7,092 nt of DNA from Phycisphaerales bacterium. Lineage in GTDB: Bacteria > Planctomycetota > Phycisphaerae > Phycisphaerales > SM1A02. The notes below the pieces were generated by a model. The model did no database searches. It worked only from the letters and a program-made list of their open reading frames with translations, and was not told the origin of the DNA. Where the stretch lies: contig SLDM01000480.1 in NCBI GenBank assembly GCA_007125255.1, positions 1 through 7,092 of the forward strand, given 5' to 3'. Positions within the stretch are counted from its first letter, which is position 1. The number at the start of each line of letters is the position of its first letter. Of this stretch, positions 1-5,978 are shown piece after piece. Both the position numbers and the translations under genes were made by a program.

Positions 1-913
1 AGAGGCCGTCAAAGCGGCCCTTCACGCCGATGGCGAGGAGAAGAACCTCCGCTTCGATCTCCTGCGTCTTCTTTTCATCCTTGACGTTGACGAGGGTGGC
101 CTTGACGCCGCTCTTCGTCTTTTCCACCGCCTTCAGGGTGTGACCGGTGTGGAACTCGATGCCCTGCCTCTTGAAGATCTTCTCCGCGGCCTTGGAAACA
201 TCGTCGTCTTCCACCGGAAGGATGCGATCGACCATCTCGACGACCGTCGTTTTCGTGCCGAAGGCGTTGTAGAAGTAGGCGAACTCCATGCCGATCGCGC
301 CGGAACCGACGATGATCATCGACTTCGGCTGCTTCTTGGTGTTCATCGCGTGCGTCGAGGAGAGAATCTTCTCGCCGTCGAACTTCGCAAAGGGCAGCTC
401 GCGCGGCTTGGCGCCGGTGGCGATCAGCACCTTGTCGGCGGTGATGGTCTGTTTGGCTTTCCCCTTCGCGCTGCCGTTGTAGTAGTCATCTTCCGCGTCG
501 TAGATCTCGATCTTGCACGGCCCGTGGGCGGTCTTGCCGCTGGTGATCTTCGCGTGGCCTTCGATGTGATCAACCTTGTTCTTCTTGAAGAGGAAGGCGA
601 CGCCCTTCTGGTTCATCGGCGGAAGTGAGCGGGAGCGACCGATGACCTTCTCCCAGTTGACCTTGACGTTCTTCTGGTCGACCTCGATCCCCCAGTCCTT
701 GCCGTGGACGATCGCGTGCTGGTAGAGCTCGGCGTTGTGGAGCAGGGCCTTGGTGGGGATGCACCCCCAGTTCAGGCACACCCCGCCGAGGGCCTTGCGT
801 TCGACACAGGCGACTTTCATGCCGAGTTGTCCGGCCCGGATGGCGCCGACGTATCCGCCGGGGCCGCCGCCGATAACGATCAGGTCGTAGTGCTTCGTGT
901 CCGCCACGGGCAT
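1..913 (-). CDS. lpdA: Dihydrolipoamide dehydrogenase (E3 component), C-terminus outside window
   Basis: This flavoprotein reoxidises the dihydrolipoyl groups of 2-oxoacid dehydrogenase complexes or the glycine cleavage system, passing electrons through a disulfide and FAD to NAD+ in the cytoplasm. The 304 visible residues show the FAD-binding GGGPGG at about 15-20, the redox-active motif CLNWGC (Cys46 and Cys51) followed by IPTKALL, the ATG motif ATGAKPR at 165-171, the NAD-binding GSGAIG at 203-208, and AIGVKGR near 294. E3 proteins are usually about 460-480 residues, so the dimerisation domain with its His-Glu pair lies past the left edge. The ATG at 911-913 is chosen because it puts the FAD motif at the usual distance from the N-terminus. 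A GAAGG sits only 2 nt upstream, which is unusually close, and an in-frame TTG lies three codons upstream. It is transcribed divergently from the kinase; no pyruvate dehydrogenase E1 or E2 gene is in view, so the complex served is unknown. The family is certain from the motifs. Confidence 0.96.
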   Translation of the reverse strand, partial: MPVADTKHYDLIVIGGGPGGYVGAIRAGQLGMKVACVERKALGGVCLNWGCIPTKALLHNAELYQHAIVHGKDWGIEVDQKNVKVNWEKVIGRSRSLPPMNQKGVAFLFKKNKVDHIEGHAKITSGKTAHGPCKIEIYDAEDDYYNGSAKGKAKQTITADKVLIATGAKPRELPFAKFDGEKILSSTHAMNTKKQPKSMIIVGSGAIGMEFAYFYNAFGTKTTVVEMVDRILPVEDDDVSKAAEKIFKRQGIEFHTGHTLKAVEKTKSGVKATLVNVKDEKKTQEIEAEVLLLAIGVKGRFDGL

Positions 914-964
914 TTCCTTCAATGGGTCGGGAACGAGTCTTGAAGTTCGATTGACGAGGGGGGC

Positions 965-970
965 ATTGTA
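965..970 (-). promoter_or_regulatory. Possible -10 element for lpdA
   Basis: Read on the minus strand this is TACAAT, one mismatch from the TATAAT consensus and about 50 nt upstream of the lpdA start codon. At the expected 17-nt spacing the -35 position reads CTACCT, which is a poor match to TTGACA. The call therefore rests on one hexamer in a GC-rich region and is weak. Confidence 0.25.
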
Positions 971-1064
971 ACGCGAGAGCTGGTCGGAGGTAGGAGCGGA
1001 TCTCTTGAATCTGCTGTCCGAAGCTCAATTCCGGTTCAATCGCGGCGGCGATTCGCCGATTGAT

Positions 1065-1091
1065 ACCGGTCCGGATCACCACCCGGACGGT
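1065..1091. other. Imperfect inverted repeat / hairpin in the divergent spacer
   Basis: The left arm ACCGGTCCGG (1065-1074) and right arm CCGGACGGT (1083-1091) pair over 9 bp with a single bulged G, around an 8-nt loop. There is no T-run after it on either strand, so an intrinsic terminator is unlikely. It lies about 150 nt upstream of lpdA and 255 nt upstream of the kinase. It could be an operator for a dimeric regulator or an RNA stem; neither can be shown here. Confidence 0.4.
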
Positions 1092-1333
1092 TGATCATCG
1101 CGCCGGCGGGGAACGCCGTGAGCACCGATCGGGCGCGCGATCCGGAGGCGGGTGGTTCGGATGATCCACGATCCACGGCAAAGCGAAGATCGACGATTCA
1201 CGTGCCTGCTGTGTGCTCGAGCCGGCTCTGACGACGGCCAGGGAAGGATTCAGGGAAGGGGACAGCCGAAGTTCATGAGCCCCGTGATCCATCATCAATC
1301 CCGATCAAAATCAGTCCGATGTTCTGAGGATTG

Positions 1334-1338
1334 AAAGG
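1334..1338 (+). promoter_or_regulatory. Ribosome binding site that decides the hybrid kinase start
   Basis: AAAGG ends 7 nt before the ATG at 1346, a normal spacing. The alternative in-frame TTG at 1331 has GAGGA immediately adjacent with no spacing, so it is the less likely start. The choice changes the protein by only five residues. Confidence 0.6.
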
Positions 1339-1345
1339 TCCAGAC

Positions 1346-4300
1346 ATGCCTCCCGCGCCGATACCCGAAGACGAGCAAGGACGGCTGCAGGCTCTCAAGG
1401 AGCTTGGCGTGCTCGACACGCAGCGCGAGGCGGCGTTCGACGAGATTGCCGAGCTGGTCCGGGAACTCCTCGAGGTCCCGATCGTGCTGGTCAGCCTGGT
1501 CGATGAAGGGCGGCAGTGGTTCAAGTCCGCGATCGGGCTGGATGTGACCGAGATGGACCGGCGCGTGGCATTCTGCGGGTACACGATCCTGTCCGAGGAG
1601 CCGTTGATCGTCAACGACGCGAGCCTGGATCCTCGCTTTCAGGATAATCAGCTCGTTGAAGATCCGGGCATACGCTTCTACGCGGGTGTTCCGCTGAAGC
1701 TGTCCAGCGGTCACGCGGTCGGTTCGCTTTGCGCGATCGATCTGAAGCCCCGGCAGATCTCCGCGGCCCGGATTCGACAGCTCCAACGACTGGCCTCGGT
1801 TGCGTGCACGCTGCTCGAAGACCGTCTTGTGAACAAGATGCACGAGCAGTTGCAGATCGAACTCAACGCCAGCCGGGAGCGGCACAGAAAGCTGGCGCTG
1901 GTTGCCCGGCGCACCAGCAACGCGGCGATCATCACGGATGCGGAGGGGCGCATCGAGTGGGTCAACGACGGCTTCACCAGAATCACCGGCTACACGCTGG
2001 AAGAGGTGCTCGGCAGAACGCCGGGCTCGTTCCTTCAGGGGCCGAGTACGAATCCCGCAACGGTTCACACGATGCGCCGCGCCGTGGCGAACGGCGAAGG
2101 CGCTCACGTGGAGGTCGTCAATTACACCAAGTCGGGCCGGGAGTACTGGGTCGAGATCAGCATGGAACCCATTCTCGACGAGCATGGCTCGATCGTGAAC
2201 TTCATCGCGATTGAAAGCGATATCACGGATCGCAAGCGCTTTGAGCAGGAACTGGCGGTCAGTCGTGAGCGCTTCGAGCTGGTGAGTCGGGCGACCAATG
2301 ATGTCATCTGGGACTTCAACCTGGAGACCGGTCACTCATGGTGGAGCGAGAATCTCAGGGAGTGCCTGGGGTACGAGCAGAACGATGTTTCCCAGGGTCT
2401 GGACTGGTGGAAAGAGCGGGTTCATCCGGAGGATCACGATCGTGTCGTTCTCAGCTTCCAACACGCCTACGAGAGCGGCGAACGCCACTGGAGCGAGGAG
2501 TACCGGTTCCAGCGTTCGGATGGAAGCTATGCAAACCTCTTCGTTCGGGCATCGATCATCCGGAATCACGAGCGCGAACCGATCCGGGTCGTCGGTGCGA
2601 TGGTCGACTTGACGGATTCGAAGAAGGCCATGGAGGAGATTGCGTATCAGAAGACACTGCTTGAGTGTCAGAGCGAAGCGGCACTGGATGGCGTCCTGGT
2701 CGTCGACAACGATCGAAAGGTGATCAGCTACAACCAGCGCTTCGTCGAGATGTGGCATATTGAGGCGCAGGCACTGAAATCCAACGACGATGAAGTCATG
2801 ATGACTTCGGTGCTCGATCAGGTCGCCGATCCGGAGGAATTCGTTCGACGGGCCGGGCAGATCTACGACAACCCGGAGCTCAACGCCAAGGACGAGGTCG
2901 AGCTGCGGGACGGCCGCGTCTTCGATCGGTACACGTCGCCGGTGAAGTCCCGCGACGGGACGTGTTACGGCCGCGTCTGGTTCTTCCGCGACATCACGGA
3001 GATCAAGCGATACGCCGAAGCGCTCGAGCAGCACAAGATTGTTGTTGAGAACTCCAACACACTGCTGTTTCGCTGGCGGTACGCCCCCGGTTGGCCGGTG
3101 GAACTCGTGTCGCAGAATGTCAGTCAGTTCGGCTATACCGCCGACCAGTTTCTCAATAACGAACTGTGTTACGACGAGATCATTCACCCCCACGATCTCG
3201 ATCGTGTTGCGGCTGAGGTGCAGCATCACAGCGAGTCGGGCGAAGACCTGTTCGAGCAGGAGTACCGCATACGGTGCAGCAACGGCGCCATTCGCTGGGT
3301 CTTCGACCGCACGGTGATCGAGCGCGATGAGCATGGCGAGATCACGCACTACCAGGGCATCGTGATCGACATCACCGACCGAAAACGGGCAGAAGAGCAG
3401 TTGCGCCGTTCACAGCGGTTCCTCCAGTCGACGCTTGATGCGTTGAGCGCGCACATTGCGATTCTGGATCGGACCGGAACGATCATCGAGGTCAATCGTG
3501 CGTGGCGCACCTTTGCCGACCAGAATGGCCTGGAACTGGACGGCTACGGGATTGGCTACAACTACCTGGCCGCGTGTCTCGAGAGCCAGGGGGCGTGTGG
3601 TGCGTCGGCCATCGATGCCGCGAACGGAACGCGCCGCGTCCTGATGAACGAGATCGAAGAGTACCAGACGGAGTATCCGTGTCACAGTCCGAATGAAGAT
3701 CGATGGTTCATGGCACGCGCGGCGCGGTTTACTTCAGACGGCGCGGTCTACGCGGTGGTTGCGCACGAGAACATCACCAATATCAAGCAGGCAGAGCGCG
3801 AACTTCAGAAGGCGAAGGAATCGGCCGAAGCGGCGAATCGCGCCAAGAGCGAGTTCCTCGCCAACATGAGCCACGAGATACGGACCCCGATGACGTCCAT
3901 TCTCGGGTTCTCTGAGCTCCTGCTTGATGCGCAGACGTCCGCGGACGATCGTCGTGAGCATGTGGCGACCATCAGGCGGAACGCGGAACACCTGCTGACG
4001 GTGATCAATGACATTCTCGATATCTCCAAGATCGAATCGGGGCAGATGACCGTCGAAAGGATCGATTGCGATCCGGCCGTGCTCCTTCAGGACATCACCT
4101 CACTGCTGGAAGTGCGCGCCGAACAGAAGCGCATCGAACTCGCGTTCAAGTACCACACGGCGGTGCCGCACACAATTCGCACGGATCCCACACGGTTGCG
4201 GCAGATTCTCTTCAACTTGATCGGCAATGCGATCAAGTTCACCGATGCCGGATCGGTTCGTGTCGAGGTCGGCTTTGAGGAGCGGAGCCGCGGATCCGGC

Positions 4301-5014
4301 CGGTTGCGGTTCGAGATCATCGATACCGGTATCGGAATGAACGAAGAGGAGATCGCGCGCATCTTCCGGCCCTTCACCCAGGCAGACTCATCGACCCGGC
4401 GGCGCTTCGGTGGAACCGGGCTCGGACTGGCCATCTCAAAACGTCTCGCGGAATTGCTCGACGGAACCATCACCGTCGAAAGCCGGGTGGGTCAGGGCAG
4501 CCGCTTCGTTCTCTCCCTGGAACTGGCGCCCGAGGAGTTCGGATCGGTGGAGCCAAGGGAGCGGACAGTGCGAACACGGCCGGAGCGGGGGGCGGAGCGG
4601 AATGATTCGGCAACCGGCGTGAGAGTTCTGGTTGCCGAAGATGGAGTCGACAACCAGCGTCTGATCTCGCACTTCCTCCACCGGCTCGGGGCGGAGGCCG
4701 TCGTGGTTGAGAATGGCGAGCGGGCGTGCCGGGCGGTGGAGGAGGCCGAAGCGGCCGGGAAGCCGTACGACCTGATCTTCATGGACATGCAGATGCCCGT
4801 TCTCGACGGCTACGCCGCTACGCGTCGATTGCGCGACGCCGGCTATACCGGGAAGATTCTCGCACTGACGGCTCATGCCATGCATGGCGATGGCGCGAAG
4901 TGCCTGCAGGCCGGATGTGATGAATATCTGACCAAGCCGATCTCACGACAGCAGTTGGCGCAGGCGATCTCAAAGTGGGCGCCGTCCGCGTCATCGCGAG
5001 GGGAGAACTCGTGA
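1346..5014 (+). CDS. Soluble hybrid sensor histidine kinase: GAF, five PAS, HisKA, HATPase, receiver
   Basis: This is a 1222-residue cytoplasmic sensor kinase that should autophosphorylate on His and pass the phosphate to its own C-terminal receiver. Domains by residue, counted from the ATG: GAF about 15-160; PAS1 185-300; PAS2 310-425; PAS3 440-555; PAS4 563-680; PAS5 693-815; a short coiled-coil linker; HisKA 833-898 with phosphoacceptor His843 in SHEIRTP; HATPase 945-1060 with N-box NLIGNAIKFT (Asn961), G1 DTGIGM (Asp993), F-box FRPFTQAD and G2 GGTGLGLAIS; receiver 1092-1210 with the acidic pair ED at 1098-1099, phosphoacceptor Asp1147 in FMDMQMP, Thr1175 and Lys1197. PAS2 and PAS4 look like the PAS_3 type (HPED and HPHD motifs). 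PAS5 carries the YPCHSP and RWF pattern of a recurrent bacterial PAS subgroup. There are no membrane segments, so the signals are internal or diffusible. Every catalytic motif is present, so the enzyme should be active. No HPt domain is fused, and the final phosphate acceptor is not in the window. The next gene's start overlaps this stop codon. Confidence 0.96.
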   Translation: MPPAPIPEDEQGRLQALKELGVLDTQREAAFDEIAELVRELLEVPIVLVSLVDEGRQWFKSAIGLDVTEMDRRVAFCGYTILSEEPLIVNDASLDPRFQDNQLVEDPGIRFYAGVPLKLSSGHAVGSLCAIDLKPRQISAARIRQLQRLASVACTLLEDRLVNKMHEQLQIELNASRERHRKLALVARRTSNAAIITDAEGRIEWVNDGFTRITGYTLEEVLGRTPGSFLQGPSTNPATVHTMRRAVANGEGAHVEVVNYTKSGREYWVEISMEPILDEHGSIVNFIAIESDITDRKRFEQELAVSRERFELVSRATNDVIWDFNLETGHSWWSENLRECLGYEQNDVSQGLDWWKERVHPEDHDRVVLSFQHAYESGERHWSEEYRFQRSDGSYANLFVRASIIRNHEREPIRVVGAMVDLTDSKKAMEEIAYQKTLLECQSEAALDGVLVVDNDRKVISYNQRFVEMWHIEAQALKSNDDEVMMTSVLDQVADPEEFVRRAGQIYDNPELNAKDEVELRDGRVFDRYTSPVKSRDGTCYGRVWFFRDITEIKRYAEALEQHKIVVENSNTLLFRWRYAPGWPVELVSQNVSQFGYTADQFLNNELCYDEIIHPHDLDRVAAEVQHHSESGEDLFEQEYRIRCSNGAIRWVFDRTVIERDEHGEITHYQGIVIDITDRKRAEEQLRRSQRFLQSTLDALSAHIAILDRTGTIIEVNRAWRTFADQNGLELDGYGIGYNYLAACLESQGACGASAIDAANGTRRVLMNEIEEYQTEYPCHSPNEDRWFMARAARFTSDGAVYAVVAHENITNIKQAERELQKAKESAEAANRAKSEFLANMSHEIRTPMTSILGFSELLLDAQTSADDRREHVATIRRNAEHLLTVINDILDISKIESGQMTVERIDCDPAVLLQDITSLLEVRAEQKRIELAFKYHTAVPHTIRTDPTRLRQILFNLIGNAIKFTDAGSVRVEVGFEERSRGSGRLRFEIIDTGIGMNEEEIARIFRPFTQADSSTRRRFGGTGLGLAISKRLAELLDGTITVESRVGQGSRFVLSLELAPEEFGSVEPRERTVRTRPERGAERNDSATGVRVLVAEDGVDNQRLISHFLHRLGAEAVVVENGERACRAVEEAEAAGKPYDLIFMDMQMPVLDGYAATRRLRDAGYTGKILALTAHAMHGDGAKCLQAGCDEYLTKPISRQQLAQAISKWAPSASSRGENS
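4998..5005 (+). promoter_or_regulatory. Shine-Dalgarno at the kinase / second-kinase junction
   Basis: GAGGGGAG is followed by a 5-nt spacer and then GTG at 5011, which overlaps the kinase TGA stop (5012-5014) in a GTGA arrangement. This is the textbook layout for translational coupling. The frame opened at this GTG, however, hits TGA at 5140-5142 after 43 codons, while the membrane-protein frame is one base off. It therefore marks the probable original start of the damaged downstream gene. Confidence 0.6.
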
Positions 5015-5072
5015 AGGGTGCGGGGGAGCAGCAGGCCGTGGGCCGTGGCGAGGGATCCCCCGCTCGCCGGCG

Positions 5073-5576
5073 GTGGCTGACCGGATCGGGGGGCAGGTCT
5101 GGCTCATCGTCGCGCTACTCACCCTGGTGTTCGGCACGCTGACGCTCGCCTCGGGCGGTCTGGATCCCTGGCTGGGTCTCGCCCCCTGTTGCGATCGAGA
5201 GGGCTGCGAGGGAATTCCGCCGGAGGAAATCGGGCCGGTGCGCTCGGGGCTGGCGGCGGTGGCCACCTCCGTGTCGCTACGCGACTGGGCCATTGTGTCG
5301 CTGCGCGACTGGGCCATCGTGTCGCTACGCGACTGGGACTTCTTCACCAACTACGGCGCGTACTATCCGCACACGCATTGTATTCGTTCCGACGCGGGAC
5401 AGACCGATTGGTTGTGGGTCGTGATTCTGATTGCCGTGAATATCGCGGTGATCATCGGCTATCTGCGCATCTTCCTCTTCTGGCGGCGGAGTTATCTCGC
5501 CGAGCAGGTTTCGGACCGCAACACCAAGCTGATGGACCTGGCGTACATCTTTCTCTGCTGCGCCGTCTGCGGCTAG
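5073..5576 (+). CDS. Membrane-anchored sensory N-terminus, truncated (fragment of a sensor kinase)
   Basis: From the only in-frame start candidate, a GTG at 5073 with no good Shine-Dalgarno, this frame encodes 167 residues. A membrane segment lies at about 9-27 (VWLIVALLTLVFGTLTLAS). An extracytoplasmic stretch of about 85 residues follows, with four Cys (39, 40, 45, 103) and a tandem octapeptide VSLRDWAI at 67-88. A second membrane segment lies at about 113-137 and ends in the positive-inside WRRS. Then comes a short polar stretch (SDRNTKLMDLAY) and the first residues of what looks like another hydrophobic helix, cut off by TAG at 5574-5576. I recognise no named sensory domain. The layout matches the N-terminal input regions of sensor kinases, and the receiver remnant directly behind it supports that. 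As it stands it has no output domain. It may be translated by reinitiation after the upstream kinase, but more probably it is a relic. Confidence 0.5.
   Translation: MADRIGGQVWLIVALLTLVFGTLTLASGGLDPWLGLAPCCDREGCEGIPPEEIGPVRSGLAAVATSVSLRDWAIVSLRDWAIVSLRDWDFFTNYGAYYPHTHCIRSDAGQTDWLWVVILIAVNIAVIIGYLRIFLFWRRSYLAEQVSDRNTKLMDLAYIFLCCAVCG
5271..5339 (+). repeat. Tandem 24-bp repeat, 2.9 copies, encoding VSLRDWAI
   Basis: Units start at 5271, 5295 and 5319. The first is 24 bp beginning gtgtcgctacgcgactggg; the second differs only at A to G within the unit and T to C at its last base; the third matches the first for 19-20 bases before diverging. The period is a multiple of three, so the repeat adds eight residues per copy without breaking the frame. 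It sits in the presumed extracytoplasmic loop of the truncated sensor. The near-identity of the copies, including third codon positions, points to recent slippage-type expansion. Confidence 0.9.
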
Positions 5577-5967
5577 CCCGGACAATCAGCGATTGATCAG
5601 GCGATTGCTCGAGCTGGCCGGCGCGACGGTCGAACTTGCCGGAAACGGCCAGGAGGCGCGGGAGGCGGCTGAAGTAGCGATCCGGTCCGGCCGCTCGTTT
5701 GATGTCATTCTGATGGACATGCAGATGCCGGTCATGGACGGATACGCCGCCACCACGGCGCTGCGGGAGTCAGGGTACACCGGCACGATCATCGCCCTGA
5801 CCGCCAACGCCATGAAGGGCGATGCGGATCGGTGTCGTGCGGCCGGCTGCGACGATTACCTCGCGAAGCCGGTGGACCGGCACCGGTTGACTTCCGCCGT
5901 GCGTGAAGGACGAACTCGCGGCCGGCGGGGCCCGGATGAAGAGACATCGACCGACCGGGCCGCCTGA
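5577..5967 (+). CDS. Receiver-domain fragment lacking strand 1 (C-terminal end of the broken hybrid kinase)
   Basis: This frame reads SPDNQRLIRRLLELAG and continues as a receiver to a TGA at 5965-5967. Counting from the TTG at 5593, the phosphoacceptor is Asp42 in LMDMQMPV, with the conserved Thr70 (ALTANAM) and Lys92 (LAKPVD). Strand 1 and the acidic residues that bind Mg2+ should come just before SPDNQ and are missing, so phosphorylation is unlikely. Neither the TTG nor any nearby codon has a Shine-Dalgarno, so independent translation is doubtful; the open frame runs back only to about 5533 and contains no upstream ATG. It closely resembles the receiver of the intact upstream kinase, with the same MDMQMPV-x-DGYAAT and GYTG motifs. 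A +1 shift at the upstream TAG would splice it to the membrane fragment, but the resulting receiver would still lack strand 1. Confidence 0.55.
5924..5964. terminator. Possible hairpin between convergent genes
   Basis: GGCGG (5924-5928) and CCCGG (5931-5935) pair with CCGGG and CCGCC (5955-5964), giving a 10-bp GC stem with a 2-nt bulge and a 19-nt loop. It overlaps the last codons of the receiver fragment and lies 15 nt before the stop codon of the convergent gene. There is no T-tract on either side, so it is not a classical intrinsic terminator. With only 11 nt between the two stop codons, it is the best candidate for separating the transcripts. Confidence 0.3.
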
Positions 5968-5978
5968 GTCCGGATCGT

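Larger units (their letters stand above)
914..1345. other. Divergent intergenic region between lpdA and the hybrid kinase
   Basis: These roughly 430 bp separate two divergent genes and should carry both promoters. Short open frames occur on both strands, but none has a recognisable protein or a good ribosome binding site, and I treat them as chance. The clearest structure is the imperfect hairpin at 1065-1091. A smaller perfect stem (CGGCG, 3-nt loop, CGCCG) lies at 1046-1058. Several GATC-containing words (GATGATCC, GATCCACG, GATCCGG) cluster between about 1075 and 1190, but they do not form a regular repeat. No tRNA, riboswitch or mobile-element end was recognised. Confidence 0.7.
5011..5967 (+). 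pseudogene. Remnant of a second, membrane-anchored hybrid histidine kinase with the kinase core deleted
   Basis: Three pieces in order look like the two ends of one kinase gene. First comes a strong Shine-Dalgarno and a GTG start overlapping the upstream stop, giving a basic leader (RRRW at codons 20-23). Second is a two-membrane-segment sensory region in the next frame (5073-5576). Third is a receiver domain in yet another frame that begins abruptly at SPDNQRLI (5575 on). Receivers of this type normally start with strand 1 and an acidic pair just before SPDNQ, as the intact neighbour does with AEDGVDNQ. Here that strand, any linker or PAS domain, HisKA and HATPase are absent, and only a few bases separate membrane-region coding from receiver coding. 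At least one frameshift near 5070-5085 and one large deletion ending near 5570-5577 are needed. An assembly join that dropped about 1-2 kb would look the same, so the lesion needs confirmation from reads. Confidence 0.6.

Noticed and set aside
140..628. Plus-strand open frame of 162 codons opposite lpdA
   Set aside because: It is antisense to unmistakable E3 coding sequence, and its residues (VVVVIFRVVDLDLARPV and similar) are the usual product of reading GC-rich coding sequence backwards.
570..1082. Minus-strand frame of 170 codons overlapping the start of lpdA
   Set aside because: It is an out-of-frame reading of the lpdA 5' region, rich in Arg and Pro. The true E3 frame starts at 913 with the FAD motif in place.
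1095..1334. Short open frames on both strands in the divergent spacer
   Set aside because: They have no ribosome binding site, no recognisable protein and overlap each other; compatible with chance.
1910..2240. Blue-light photoreceptor (LOV) call for the kinase
   Set aside because: The photoactive Cys of the GxNCRFLQ motif is absent from PAS1, so I call it only LOV-like.
1295..2335. Long minus-strand open frame (346 codons) opposite the hybrid kinase
   Set aside because: The plus strand over the same bases encodes clear GAF and PAS domains. High GC with strong third-position bias leaves long antisense frames open, and the product shows no recognisable domain.
2336..3349. Second long minus-strand open frame (337 codons) opposite the PAS domains
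   Set aside because: Same reason: it mirrors the codon pattern of PAS2-PAS4 and has no start signal or known motif.
5011..5142. A genuine 43-codon peptide gene from the GTG overlapping the kinase stop
   Set aside because: The start signal is good, but the second half of the peptide is the out-of-frame reading of the first membrane helix. A frameshifted kinase leader explains it better.
5271..5339. CRISPR array
   Set aside because: The repeats are directly adjacent with no spacers and are in frame within a coding region.
4991..5350. Minus-strand frame with a repeated QSRSDTMA peptide
   Set aside because: It is only the reverse reading of the 24-bp tandem repeat. The plus strand gives a plausible membrane protein with hydrophobic helices, the minus strand does not.
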